From positions 6,737,471 through 6,801,470 of the forward strand of contig CM026428.1 of NCBI GenBank assembly GCA_014871385.1: a stretch of 64,000 bases of DNA, read 5' to 3'. The position numbers and the translations under genes were made by a program. Below, in pieces: positions 1 to 12,300 of the stretch. Numbering within the stretch: position 1 is the first letter of the stretch; every line of letters starts with the position of its first letter. Source of the DNA: Ceratodon purpureus (taxonomy: Eukaryota; Streptophyta; Bryopsida; Pseudoditrichales; Ditrichaceae). The notes beneath the pieces were generated by a model. That model was not told where the DNA came from. It ran no database searches and saw only the letters and a list, made by a program, of their open reading frames with translations.

Positions 1-2555
1 TACCTTGCCTATTGCCAAGTGTTGGAAAAGTATATTGCTAAAGAAAATGTGTAAAAAACATATTGTATATTTGACAGCATTTTACACCTTCTTTCATTAC
101 AAGATTCTTTTGAAAATGTTACATTGCTACTATAGGCCATGTTATGGTATACAAGTCTTTAAAGTGGTCTTCTTTCAAGTGTCAAAAAACCCTCATCTTT
201 TTTAGTGTAAATATTTCACACAACAATTAGTCAAATTTTATAAATTTATTTGGGTAAGTATTATTTTTTATTTATTTTTCTCAAATTCTAGATCTTGTAA
301 TATTTCAATTCTTGTAATTACCAACATAATAATAATTCCACCACTTTGCTTCATTAATTTAGTTGAAGCTCTTGTAGTTGAAATTGAATTTTTGCTTGAA
401 TTTCCTTTTTTTAAAGGGAAATGATAATCGTGGAATGGTTTTAATAGAGGGGATTTTATAATTTTAGATGCTAAGGATAATATTTGTAATGCATACTATA
501 TGAATGCAATATAGAGTTTTTCAATTGCATTTATGTAAATTTATTTTGAAGACGTTGTACAATCAATTGGTATTTCCTCGTTTATTTTATAATCTCTTTC
601 TATAGTATAATCTCTGAACTAACTATAAGACCTTCATGGTTACCTAAAGAGACTAACCAACTAATTTCGTCTCTTTACATCTAAATGTAAGACCTTCATG
701 GTCTCTAAACTAAGTGAAAATTCTTTTCAAGAGATGAAATGACGGCTAAATTAGTCATCCTTAGGTTTACAAACCACTAAGCTCTTACACACCAAATATA
801 GTGAGACCATCAAACTCTTCCACACTCTCCAACTATTTAGAGTAAATAATAATAACACTATAAAACAAAATTCATGGTATCTTCTAAAAAACTCAAAGTG
901 ACTTTCAAAATAACCCAAATTTCTGTAGATGGGCATCCGATGCCCACTCAGATTGTTGTGAATTGGTGACTTTGGCTCTCTCCCTACCCTGGACGTTTCG
1001 TCTGATGAGGGTTTGTACTGGTTTCTTCTTGCAATGAATTTCTCTTCATTTGCTTCAAAAAAATAAAAATAAAAATAAAAATTCTGTTGATGAAAAACGG
1101 GGGAGGCTTGAAGACAACAGGATGCAGAATGAATGACAAACAACATTAGCTAATGTTTAAGAAAGTAACAAAACTAGCTATTGCATGAATGCAGATGTCA
1201 GGCTTCAGGTTAAAGAGCCAAAACCTGCAATACAAGGAGATTTGATTTTATCATGCCCTCATAAGTTTACTCTAAAATTAATTACCACAGCTTGGTTTAA
1301 ATGGGGGATCCTAGAGAGCAGTGCATTGTGCATTGTGTAGTTGGGCTACCACTTCCTTCAGCATTTAATAAGTAATAACATACGATATTTCATTCGGTGC
1401 TATTTACTGTGCAGTGTAGGCTTTAGTAAGGGGAGAGAATCCTAGGACTCACATTGATCACGGCATATTCACACCATATATTTGGTGTAATTTAGGTTGA
1501 CAAGTAATGTTTAATGAACATGGGTGTGGGTAGTTTCAAAAAAAAAAAAAAAAACATGGGTGTGGGTATGGTTGATTGTCCTAAAACCACCCACTTAAGC
1601 AGTTTAGGGTATTTTGGGCAGTGGTAAATTCTGAGAAATAATAATATGAGAGGCTTCGAAATAAGATTGCAGAAGTATTGGAAAAAAATGCAACAAGAAA
1701 TATGTATTTATTAATGTTCTATAGATTTCCAAACTGTGAAGTAATTTGTGACCCAAAACCAATCACATGCTCTTATGTACAAATGAGGTACATTTATTTT
1801 TCACAATCTAGAAATTAGGCATAATCAGTTTTGGGGAATCTACATATTGATTCTTGGGCAATGGTTGGTATTAGGACAACCAACCATAAATGAGAGTTCA
1901 ATTTCGGTAGATGCTTGGAGTTTGACTTAGATACCACGAATTTTGATTGATGGAATTAATTATGTTGGTTCATAGTAGATTATAATAGTTTTTTAACATA
2001 TTGGTGTTATAATGTTTTAGAATGGAATTATATAGTGTTGGTGTTATATTGCCAATTGTTGAAATGAATTGATGTATTTTACATATTTTATTTTGTACCT
2101 ATGCGTGCTCGAGATGATCTTAAACAACTTCTTAGTTAAAATTTATTTTATTATAAAAGGTTCACAAGGAGGATTTTAACTCTACAATACAATGATTAAA
2201 CTTTGGAACCAAAATGTGATATTAAAAATACTAATATTTGTTCAATTTAAAAGGATCTTAAAGTCCAAATCCAATCCATATCATCTATAATAAGTGTAGT
2301 GCAAAAATATATGGTTTAGATTTCATATCTTACTTCCATTTATATAAAGCACCTTAAGAGAAACAATGATTTAAAAATTCAAATTATTTAGTGATTGACA
2401 ATAAAGGAAAAAAATTGGATGTTTTCCAAATCAAGAAGAAATTTATTTGAATTGCATACAAAACAAAGGAATTATATAATATATCACAAATTTAGAACCA
2501 TTTTTCTTTTTCTTTGAAATGGTCGTACATTCTGAAATTATTTGTAACTAATTTT

Positions 2556-3960
2556 TAACCTCTAAAGGACACTTGTCCTAAAATGGGCTTTTTGAAAGTT
2601 TGGGCATGTACTTGTAATGTCAATTTTAAATAATATTCTTTGGAACCTTTTGTGAATCATGGCCATAATAAAAACTTTGAGGAAATCTATAAAAAATTTC
2701 AATTAGAGATTTAAAAATATAATTGTAGTATTTAAAGCAGATTTGGTCTTTGGCAGACATTTTGGATAGCCATGCTAAATATATCTGGTTCCTTTGAAAT
2801 TTTCCTTATAGATACTTAATTTTGTCACCTTTGATTTCTCCCCAAAAAAAATTGAGTGTAAAATGCTTATTTAAAAAACGATCAAAATTTTCTCACGGTT
2901 TCAAGCAATCTACTATAAAACTTCTTATTTCCTTCATAAAAGTTAGATTTTTTTTTCTCGATTAATTTCCAGGAAAGAAATACGAATAGCATTTTCATGT
3001 TTTCAACTTAATAATTATATTATTCTCATCATGCTACACTTGTCTTTTGTGTGTAATTTTTTTAATTCAATTAGCTAACTTAGTTATTTTTGTCATGTAC
3101 CAAAACCACCGAAATTCATAATGCAAATAGTCCAAAGACTAAAAAAGTTATAGTGTGTTGACCTAGTATGAAATCGTGTCAAAAATGTTTATTTTCAAAT
3201 TTCAATCGCTATAATCTTCTAATCTTTAGAATTGATTATAATGATATTTTTTGAACTATATATTACAATAATATAGTTGATAATTTTAAGGGTTAAAATT
3301 GGAAAATAATTATTTTTCAAACATTCATGTTTTTTATATTAACCCCTAAAGGACAATCATCCACATTTAGGCTTTTTTGGAATTTGGGCATGTACCTATG
3401 AATGCAATTTACATCAGGATTTTATGAATTTTTTTATTGAAGGTGGGCCGTTCGGAGATCCTCGTGTAGGTATTTTTATTTTTCAATTCTGACATCGGGA
3501 TCAAAAGTTATGAAGGTTTAAGTGTCAAACGCTGCTTGTTGGGCAGCTGCTGAAATTTTCTAAGCCACTGTGAATGCAGAAAATTCTGCCCAAAATTGCC
3601 CAAAACTGCCCAAAACTGCCCAAAATTGCAAAAATCTGCAAAAATCTGCCCAAAGAAGAAACTTTGAAATTCCACCAAAAATTGAGCTTTTGATATTTTT
3701 CGAAAATAAAAATTTCTGTGTATAGAAAAGGCAGTAGAGCATGTTCCTATCGTTCGGATTTTTAATCCAATTTTTTTTCATATGCTATTTTTATTGTCCA
3801 AAAATGGCCTTTGATTGTGAATTTCAGAATACCCCCTAGCGGAAAATGATTTTTTGAGAAACCTTCCACAACTTTTTTGAATATAATTTTTTTTAATGCA
3901 ATTAGCTAACTTAGTCTTCTTTGACGTGCATCAAAATCACCACAATCCATAATGCAAAAA
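2556..3960. repeat. diverged ~0.8-kb direct duplication
   Basis: Text around 2556-2630 (containing CTAAAGGACA and TTTGGGCATGTAC) recurs around 3339-3412 with the same order of words. Text around 3056-3125 (AATTAGCTAACTTAGT, then a CATAATGCAAA block) recurs around 3888-3957. The offsets are about 785 and 830 bases, which fits an old tandem duplication or two copies of one repeat with later indels. Confidence 0.5.
3581..3654. repeat. 10-bp tandem array
   Basis: About seven imperfect units of the type CAAAACTGCC follow one another. They lie inside the AT-rich region with no gene attached. Confidence 0.7.
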
Positions 3961-6900
3961 AATGGTTTTTTGGGCCTTCAAAACTCTGTTGTCTCCTTTT
4001 TTCGCAGGGAAAAAAACTTGTTTTCCTACTTTGAACGTTACGATCTTGCAATTGGTGAAGAATGAGTGTGTGAGATTTGGTGGACATTTAGAAATAGAAG
4101 TTAGCTACAAGATTTTACGGTTAGATGTACTAAAAAAAACCCCAAGTTTTCAAAATCCACTTTGCTTTGAAGAGGGGCTGTTTTGAGGCAGTTTTGATGA
4201 AAAATACCCTCAGAATTTTAGGGGTTAAACATGGCAGTATTGGAGAGTTTTTTTGGTGAAGCATAGTCAAGGAACTACAGGGGTTGATTATCTTTGATTT
4301 GAGAAAAGGAGGCAAAATCCATAGTGTCTTTGTTTCATTTTGTAGGGTAATTCAATAATATGCATTAAAAATATGCAGCAACAAAGCTTTATCAATATCA
4401 ACTATAATAATATGTTACTTATAATAATGATTTTTTGTTATTAAATAAATGTACTTATATTATCTATTTATATAATCCTATGTTTTACATCTTTATTAAA
4501 TTCTAAACAACCGTTTTTGTATGTTTTTGCTTGAAAACTTGAGATTCAACTAGGAGTTTAATGTGAGGTCGAAAATCAAAATCTTATTTAAAGCTAAATG
4601 CCTTAATTTGTTTGAATATTTATCTATTCAAGATATGTGCAAGAAGACAAGATCTTTGATCAATCTAAAGCTAGTCATCTTTCGTAAAAAGTGTCAGACA
4701 ATGTTTTTTTAATTTTTTGACCTTCATTGAAATCCATGTTATCTTCATAAATGAAAACCAAATTCAAAAAGATTTTAAGTGCTTCATAACAATGAATAAT
4801 TTTATATTTATATTTATATTTTATTTAAAAAATAATCTTGATTCATTAATCCGTAGACATTTTTTGAAAGTTTTAGATATTTATACTATCATAACACCAT
4901 AGCAAGTTTGGTCATCTGCAAACAAATATTAATTTTATTTGAAAAATCAAGGTTTGTGACCCATCAAATATTGAATTTCTTAATTTTTCTTTTTTTACCA
5001 AAAAAGTAGTAAAAATGACCTGAAATGGTTTAGAAGTAACAAAATATTGTTAAAACTAATTTATTCTATTTTTGTTCTTCTGTCTTAATATTTTTCATAT
5101 TTTTTGTTTATATTTAGAATTATTTTAAAACAAACTTGCTATGGTGTTATGGTATCACCATCCAAAAGTTGCAACCAATATAACTTTGATGAATTTCTGC
5201 TATCTAAGGCTCTCTTTATACTAAAACAAGAAGGCGGGGAGAATATCAGCCGAGGACCACGGCCCATTCTTGAGAAGACCAAATCTGAATTTGACATCCT
5301 TTGGATATAGTGTAAAGTGAGAAGGGGCCTACAAACAATGTGCTAAATTTTTTAGAAAATGTATGTGCTGAAATTTTTAATACATTTTCTAATGTAGGGT
5401 TATAGAGAATTATTAAAAAAACAAAAATGATTGGATGTGAGAATTTTGACTAAATCGCCCATAGATTTTTAATCTAGCCCACTTCAAAAGGTGAGCGTGA
5501 CTAAAAATCCGTGGATCTTAAAAAATGTGCCTTTTTATTGGCCCTAAGGACAAATTGCTGTCCATGTCATTTTCTCCTCGTTTTGTTCTATAGGCTAAAA
5601 TTTTAGGTGTAAAATGACATTCCTTGGTCGTCTCAATTTCTAAGCATGTCATTGGCTGAAGATTCTTCTGTCACGGCCTTTCACCTCTAGTGTAAAAGGG
5701 CCTAAGGCCTTATATTCTTCAGTAAATTTGAAACAATATTAGTAGTACTTTGGGCATAGTGTGAATGGGGCTTTAATTTACCAAAGCTACAAGTTCATGG
5801 TTTAGAGAGATATTTTAAGGTTTGACAATCTTGTGACACATTTATGACACATCAAAGTACAATACCCTAGCTTATCACAATATATAAAGTATATTTCTCA
5901 CCTTTCAATGACGAAACTCAACAGTGTATATCCAAAAATGACACACAAATAATATCTATTGTGGCATATTCCAACATGGTTGGAAGAAAGAGGGGCGGCT
6001 GAAGAATGATACAAATAATTCAATCTTCCAGGCAATTGAATTATCTGCCGCCCTAGTATGCCTTCCAGAAAAGTTACATTTGAATTAATTTAAATATTAG
6101 ATGTTACAGTACTGTATTATCTTCAAATTTAAGATTCCGTTTTCAAATTAGAATGAACTACAGTAATGGCGGTTTCAAAGTAAATAATACAAAAATATTT
6201 AGAATGACAATGCAAGAGGATTATTGAAGTCTTGAAGAAGCAATCCAATACACAATCGTCATACAGTTGTCATACCACACATTCTTCAGATGAATTACTG
6301 CATGATGACTAGTATGTGATAATTGATTACATATCATTCAATCGTCACAGATTAGTCATAGAAATTGTTCCATTCATCATATGCATGTATTTCATCTAAG
6401 TTGTACAGTCATACAATTTTCATAAATGCTTTGTTAACCATTGCTGTACTGTACAAAGGACTGGATTTTTACTAAGAAACTAACTTGAAATGAGGTGTCC
6501 GTGTCACAAATGCTGTATGGTCCTAGCATGAGAAAAACAATTACTGTGTTGTATAACTAAACTAAAGTGTTATTAGCAAAGGCCTAGCATGTTGATAGAG
6601 AATGATTTCTTGGTTATGTTGCAACTATTGCAGTAATCACGGATGTCAGAACATGGAAACAACCTGTCCCAAATCTGATTGTAATCCTTAAAATAAAAAA
6701 AATGGGAGATGATCGATCATCCTTACATTTCGGCAATCGGATTACCAGATTATTCCTCAATCTTTGATCCTCGCAAGATCGTAATCGCACAGTTTGTATC
6801 CTGATCAACTTCGTATCTCTCACAAACCAGATCAGTACAGGAACAGAATCAAATAAACTCCCAACATTACAATCAAATATATCACAAAAACCTGTGAACT

Positions 6901-7265
6901 TAGTTCACTTTACGACTACTGGTAGGACCGGTGCATTTGCTGACGTTCATTACAGAACACAGCGATGCTTTCAACCAAAGAACAATAAAAAATCATTGCT
7001 GCTCTGTTCTGGAAGCAAATTCTTTTCCGAGAACTTGAATGGCAACATTGTTCTGCCACTGCTATTCTTGAATTGTTAGATATCTCAAACAAGAAATGGA
7101 CTAAATCTACAACTAGGAAACTAGAACAAAAGGCTAAAACTCAAGCAGATTTCTGCTTCAAATCATGTTGTAGGCATCGCAATAATTTAAGTGAAATTAT
7201 TCTATGTGGGTGTGTCAAGAAAAGAAAAATGAAAGAAAGGTGAAATCAGGGTTTAACTATGAATC

Positions 7266-8926
7266 TTAAATGGCCATATCTTCTTCACTTTCGGAATCTG
7301 AAGAAGTGATGGCATCCTCCGGTTTGTCATGCTCCAGATCACGAGGCAAAGTGCTCTTACTTGAGCTGTTGGACCGACTGGTACTGCCGAATAGTGCTGA
7401 TGGAAGTGCAATCTTTGCAATCAGCAGGCCAAGCGTGATGGATAATCCGACAATAACCATATCAAACACGAAACCCATACCTGAGAGGACATCGTCTCCG
7501 AGCATAGCAGTGACTCCTTGCACACCAATACCACCTGGTACAAGGAGCAGGATTCCAGAGAGAACCATCACAAGAGGCAGGTCTCCAGTGAACCGAGAGT
7601 AGGCTGTTCCAGTGATGCCCACTGCAAAGGCAGAAATGACAGAGGAGGCACTTGATGCAAGCCTCAGGCTTGTGACTTCAGAGACGACGTAGCCCACGAA
7701 GGAAGCAAAGGCCATTCCTGGCCACTGGTCGAGTCTTGCATTCAAAAGAACGTTGGAGGCAAATGTGTATCCACAGAACCAGACGAGCTTTAGGTAGATG
7801 GGGAGAGATGGGGATATGCATTCACCAGAGACCGGTTTCGGCGCCCATACCACAAGGTTCTCCCCCATGGCAAGTCCAAATCCAAGCTGCAAAGCTGAGA
7901 AGAGCGCGTACATGATGCGTGACGTGCCGGTGACGTGAGACTTGGCTACCATCTCGCTAACGCCAAGAGTGAGAGACAACCCAGGGAGGAGTTGCACTAG
8001 GGCAGAAATCGCCATTGCAAAGTAGCAGAGGTCGTACGACTTGAACTCGACCTGGAAAGTCCGTGCAAGGAAGGACACCACAAGAGCAGACGTAAACTCT
8101 AGTACACTTGCGTAGAGGCCCGACCTCGACGAGACGATGTCCAACAGACCCACCACTAACCCGAGGAAAAAAGAGAAGAGCGCATCCCAGAGACTGCCAT
8201 TAAAGAAGAGCAGCGAGGACATAGATGCCGAGAGGGCAAATCCAAAGAGGCGCCACCATTTGCCAAATTCAGGTGGAGCACTTGCAATCGACTTCAGTCT
8301 CCAGTAGGCCAATAACAAGGGAGCACCCTCCTGGCCAACTCCATTCGCAAGCTCATCCGCCCGGCCGAGCTTGTCGACATCAAGATCTGGTTCGACGTTG
8401 ATCATGTGGATCTCCTTCTGATTGGGGTCATTCAAATCCACACCTACACAACATGATCAGTCATGCGTGTCATTAGCTGATAAACAACTTAGAACTTCAC
8501 TTTCAAACTACACAATAAACTGTAAGCATGCTAAAGATAGCTAGAGATGAAGTTCAAAGCGAAAAACGTACCAGGAAACGAGAGGAGAATCAAGGATGGG
8601 AAAACAGAAATATTCGCATTGATGTCCAATTTGTCCGCAACTTTGTCAATCAGGTATTCAGTACGAGAGGCTGAGCTCCCATAAGAATGCAGAGCCATCG
8701 CGAGCCGTATAATAAACCGTCGGCGTAGCCCAGGACTGATCAACTTCGGAGGCTTGGCCTTCATTCTTTTAAGAATTTCTTCTTCAGTGCGCCTTCTCTT
8801 CACACTTCCATTCCGGCTCCGGCCTGACATGCTGCTGGAACCATCCGTAGTGTGATGATGCCCCTCAACTACCTCCATGTTCCCTGCCACCCTGAGCAGT
8901 TTCTCCTTCAAGTTCTCGGTAAACAT
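7266..8926 (-). CDS. ThrE-type (DUF1212) multipass membrane protein
   Basis: Two exons, 8926-8572 and 8443-7266, join in phase to about 510 residues. The donor (CCTG/GTACGT) and acceptor (TGTAG/GTGTGG) fit. The N-terminal ~75 residues are polar and basic (histidine and serine stretch, then an RRRTEEEIL run). A ThrE-like part follows, with the pattern R..RLA.ALHSYG.SA.RTE that precedes the membrane domain in this family. Exon 2 holds about eight to ten hydrophobic helices (for example ALFSFFLGLVVGLLDIVSSR) and a late LLLVPGGIGVQG segment. It ends in an acidic, serine-rich tail. Known family members are amino-acid exporters in bacteria and uncharacterised membrane proteins in fungi and plants, so the substrate is unknown. 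The start is the first ATG in an open frame; a further 5' exon cannot be excluded. Confidence 0.8.
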
Positions 8927-10562
8927 GGCTGCTGACCTTCAGATTCTTGTGTACCTCTCACCTAGAGCTGTAGCATGTTTCGTTGCTGTCAAGAAACAAA
9001 GAAAATTATCAATACAATTTCAACATTCTGTGTCCCGAATTTCCAAAATTCCAGCACCCAAAGGCCTGAATTCCAAGAACTCCAACATCAGACATTCAAA
9101 GCAGAAACCACGAGAAACGTCATACCCAAGCGAATCAAGCAGGATTGTCAGAACACATACTGTGTGGTCCTAGAATAAATACGTTCCAGGATTTAGGGTT
9201 CATGACTCTTACTAAAGCCACTTAGACAAGGTGAAACGCTCAGACTGAAACGTTCGAGATTCCGCTCAGGCATCCCTGCCATAACACCCAAACTCGAGAC
9301 TAGCATACTTGAACTCGCTCAAAATCACGACTGCCACACATTCAGACTCATTGCAAGGCCGACTGAAACTGAGTAGAGATTTAGTTAACAAATCTTCACA
9401 ACCAAAAAGAAAGAAGGTCAAGCCTCCATCCGCGACGGCAATACAACCACAATAGTGCCTAGCCTCTAAAAACCCCACAGAGCCTTCCATCAGCAGCTGT
9501 AACACTTGAATACCATCTAACACAGTCTAGCTACAAATTATGACAAAATCTTCGCTAGATGACCTCTCCAGTGCTGTCAACTCTCAGAAAACAAAAACCA
9601 GAACAGAAACAATACAACACTAGAGAAAACTATCCACCACCCTTCGACAACATAACAACCAACCTCCCAACACCGGAACCTCCAAATCACTAAAAGAATG
9701 CTCAACCCATCGACACAGAATGTCAAGCAACGCCATAGCCCAGAACCACACCCAAAAAATCTAATCCCCCAACATGCAATTCACATGCAAATCCTCAAAC
9801 AAACGCCTCCCACTACACTGCAACCATGAGCTCTCAGTCTCCAGTTCTAGATAACCCGTACCACGAAAACTCCAGCCTCCTCCACTGCAACTTCCCAAAA
9901 GGAAACCCAAATCTCCTCACATGAGTTGACCCATGTTGCAACAATCCAGCAGCCGCCAGCTCCAACGGCAGAAGAACCGAACCCAGAAGAGCTCCCAGAG
10001 ATATCAGAAACGAGATGGCGAGACGCCGAGACTCGGAGCTTGAAGCCATTGACTGGGGGTGTGGAATCCACATCCAACAGGTCACGGGCAAGTGGCCAAA
10101 GTGCAGCAACTGGAGCAACTGTAGCTCCCTGAGGCTACTCTCTGATGCTGCCGATGATGCTGATGATGTTGATCCTGTGGGGACTCGACTAAGCGGCGTC
10201 GCGACCGTTGCGACACCAGTGAAGCGGAAGGGTATTAGTATTCTTGTATAGTTTTTTGGGAGGAAAGTGGCTCCACGTTGATGATCCAGCTCGAAGTTCG
10301 CGGGTGGGGGCCAGTGGAGCCGCGACATGTCAGCCGGGATTCTTCATGTGGGTGTGGCCTACATGCGAGAAACCGGGGCTGAGTTTCAGAGATTTGCGAG
10401 GGTAGGGCGAGGTTTGGGTGAGAGTATTCACCCAACGCGGGAAGGTATTCGGGAGTTTTTGACTGAGGGGGAGGGGTTATGTAGTGGAGGACGGGGGAGA
10501 AGAATGAGGCGGGGTTGACGTGAAGGTGGGGCAGATTGCATCAGGATTCAGTTCCATCAGCT
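8927..10562. other. intergenic region between two divergent genes
   Basis: This holds the upstream regions of the ThrE-type gene (minus) and the thioredoxin-like gene (plus). The first half is near AT/GC balance and the second half becomes GC-rich towards the plus-strand gene. The open frames overlap on both strands and look like chance. No clear TATA box was seen; 5' UTR exons of either gene may lie here. Confidence 0.5.
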
Positions 10563-12025
10563 ATGGCTGAGACGCAGCGCGCACAGAGCAGTGCACAGAG
10601 GACCAGTGGGTTAGGGGCAGCCGGGGAGGGGAGTGGGTTGGGTGTGGGTGAGGGATTTGCGACCAGGAGCTTGGGGGATTCGTCTCTGCCTGTCAACTTT
10701 CATGGTAATCTGGCCAGCGCGGAGAGCGACGAGGAGCTTCTGTCTCTCCTGCAGCGTGCGAAAGCCTCAAAGCGGCCTGTGAGTCTGCCCGTCTGAGCTT
10801 TCGATTTGGTTTCGTCTCGAGTTTTTGTTTTTGTAGGAATTCTGTGAGTTTGTTGGATTGGTTTGATGGTGCACTTCGGGTTAGGGTTCATGGGCTATGA
10901 CGTAAATTCCAGTGCCCAGCTGCAGATTTTGGGTTGTGCGGAATTTTGTGATGAGGGCTTTTTGGGATCCGTTTCGGATTAGGGTTAGCGTCAATCCGTT
11001 ATCTCTTTCTTCCTAGATCGTGGTTTTGAGTGTCCTAGTCTGGTGGGCAGAGATTTTTTAGAATGATTGGTATTTTGTTGGCCCGAAAACCCTAAGCGTT
11101 CTGTTCTTTGCGCGAGATTTTACGTTGAATTTCGCGAGATATCTAGAACTGGTTTTGCAACTCGATCGAGTTTATTTGGTTCTGTGTTATAGCCACTATA
11201 AGGGTCCAGGTGTTTACAATACGATTGTGAGGAGTGCGATTGGTGTTAGCAACCTTTCCTTTTGTTTATTCAGATTTTAATCTCTCCTAGTTTGGAGGAT
11301 TCATTTTGATTCCTTAAACCCGCGCTTGTTGTGCTAATTTCGGGAATACATTTGATGAGTTCTCAGATTGTAATCGAGGATTTGTGTTGTTATTTGGACA
11401 TTGACTGGCTGTGAGGGATTGACAAGCTGACGTGTTAAGGAAATGATGCGCACTCAAATTTCTCTCATCAGTTTGTGTTGTAATGGTCTTGCAGTCAAGT
11501 GTTGTAACTTGCATTCATCTTACAATTGTTTGGTGGTATGTGGGTGTTTTTGCAGGCTGTAGTCACTTATGGTGCCCCATGGTGAGAGTTTTTTCTCTTC
11601 TAGAAAATACACGTTTTAGAAGCTTTTGATGGACGGGATTCAGAAAACTTGTAATGTCCTTGACAGTGGGCAGATCAGTAAGGAGGAAAGGTGGGCTTCA
11701 CAAGATGTCAGGGTCGTAGCTCTTGATTCTGAACACATGCGAGACAACTTAATCTCTCTTGAATGGCTAACGCTTAATATTCTGGTTGATTGGGTGCTGG
11801 TGAAGGTGTCATGCATGTCGACATATGCTTCCTACGTTTTGCAACTTAAGCAACGACTATGAATCAGCGTCATTTATCTACGCGGACGTGGACAAATGCT
11901 ATGAAACCACACGAGATGTACGCTACACCCCAACATTCCGCTTCTACCGCGATGGTGAGAAGGTGGATGAATTTTATGGTGCGGGCCCTCAGAGACTACG
12001 AGACCGAGTCTGGCTGCATACCTGA
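10563..12025 (+). CDS. thioredoxin-like 3-3 protein
   Basis: Three exons, 10563-10778, 11556-11581 (26 nt) and 11806-12025, join in phase to 153 residues. The thioredoxin fold region begins with AVVTYGAPW and the redox motif WCHAC (residues 81-85), then an FIYADVDKCYETT strand, RYTPTFRFYRDGEKVD with the cis-proline context, and ends GPQRLRDRVWLHT. This order closely matches the plant thioredoxin-like 3-3 family. The motif is WCHAC where typical thioredoxins have WCGPC. The first 60 residues are low-complexity (glycine and serine) and show no clear targeting signal. The redox partner is unknown. The ATG at 10563 is the first in frame; an in-frame TTG further upstream was ignored. The acceptor of the last exon has a weak pyrimidine tract, but phase and homology fix it. 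Confidence 0.88.
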
Positions 12026-12300
12026 TTACCCAAATTATGGTACACCTGTGTCTCATTGTTTGAGCTTTAGGATTAGGGTGAGTAGTTAGCCAACAACACA
12101 AATAGCCAGTCCATCATTGTTCACTGATGGGTACTGTTTCATTAATACTGATAATGTAGAAAAGTGGTCGCTTCATTGCCTTATTGGTTATAGGTTTTTA
12201 TTTTATAAATAGGACGATCTTCCACGATATGACATATAGTTTAGGTAGTAAGAGCATTTCGGGGAATCGCAGTTGAGAATCAGCAGAAGGATTTATCTTG

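Larger units (their letters stand above)
1..7265. other. AT-rich gene-free region
   Basis: No convincing gene is visible here. Open frames are short, AT-rich and resemble no family I know. The stretch has long A and T runs, a diverged direct duplication near 2556-3960 and a short 10-bp tandem array near 3581. A segment near 620-870 resembles one near 18590-18800, so it probably belongs to a dispersed repeat family. The likely nature is decayed transposable-element DNA. Confidence 0.6.

Noticed and set aside
751-1146. 131-codon open frame on the minus strand
   Set aside because: Aromatic-rich, AT-driven text without family resemblance, overlapping a dispersed repeat; likely chance.
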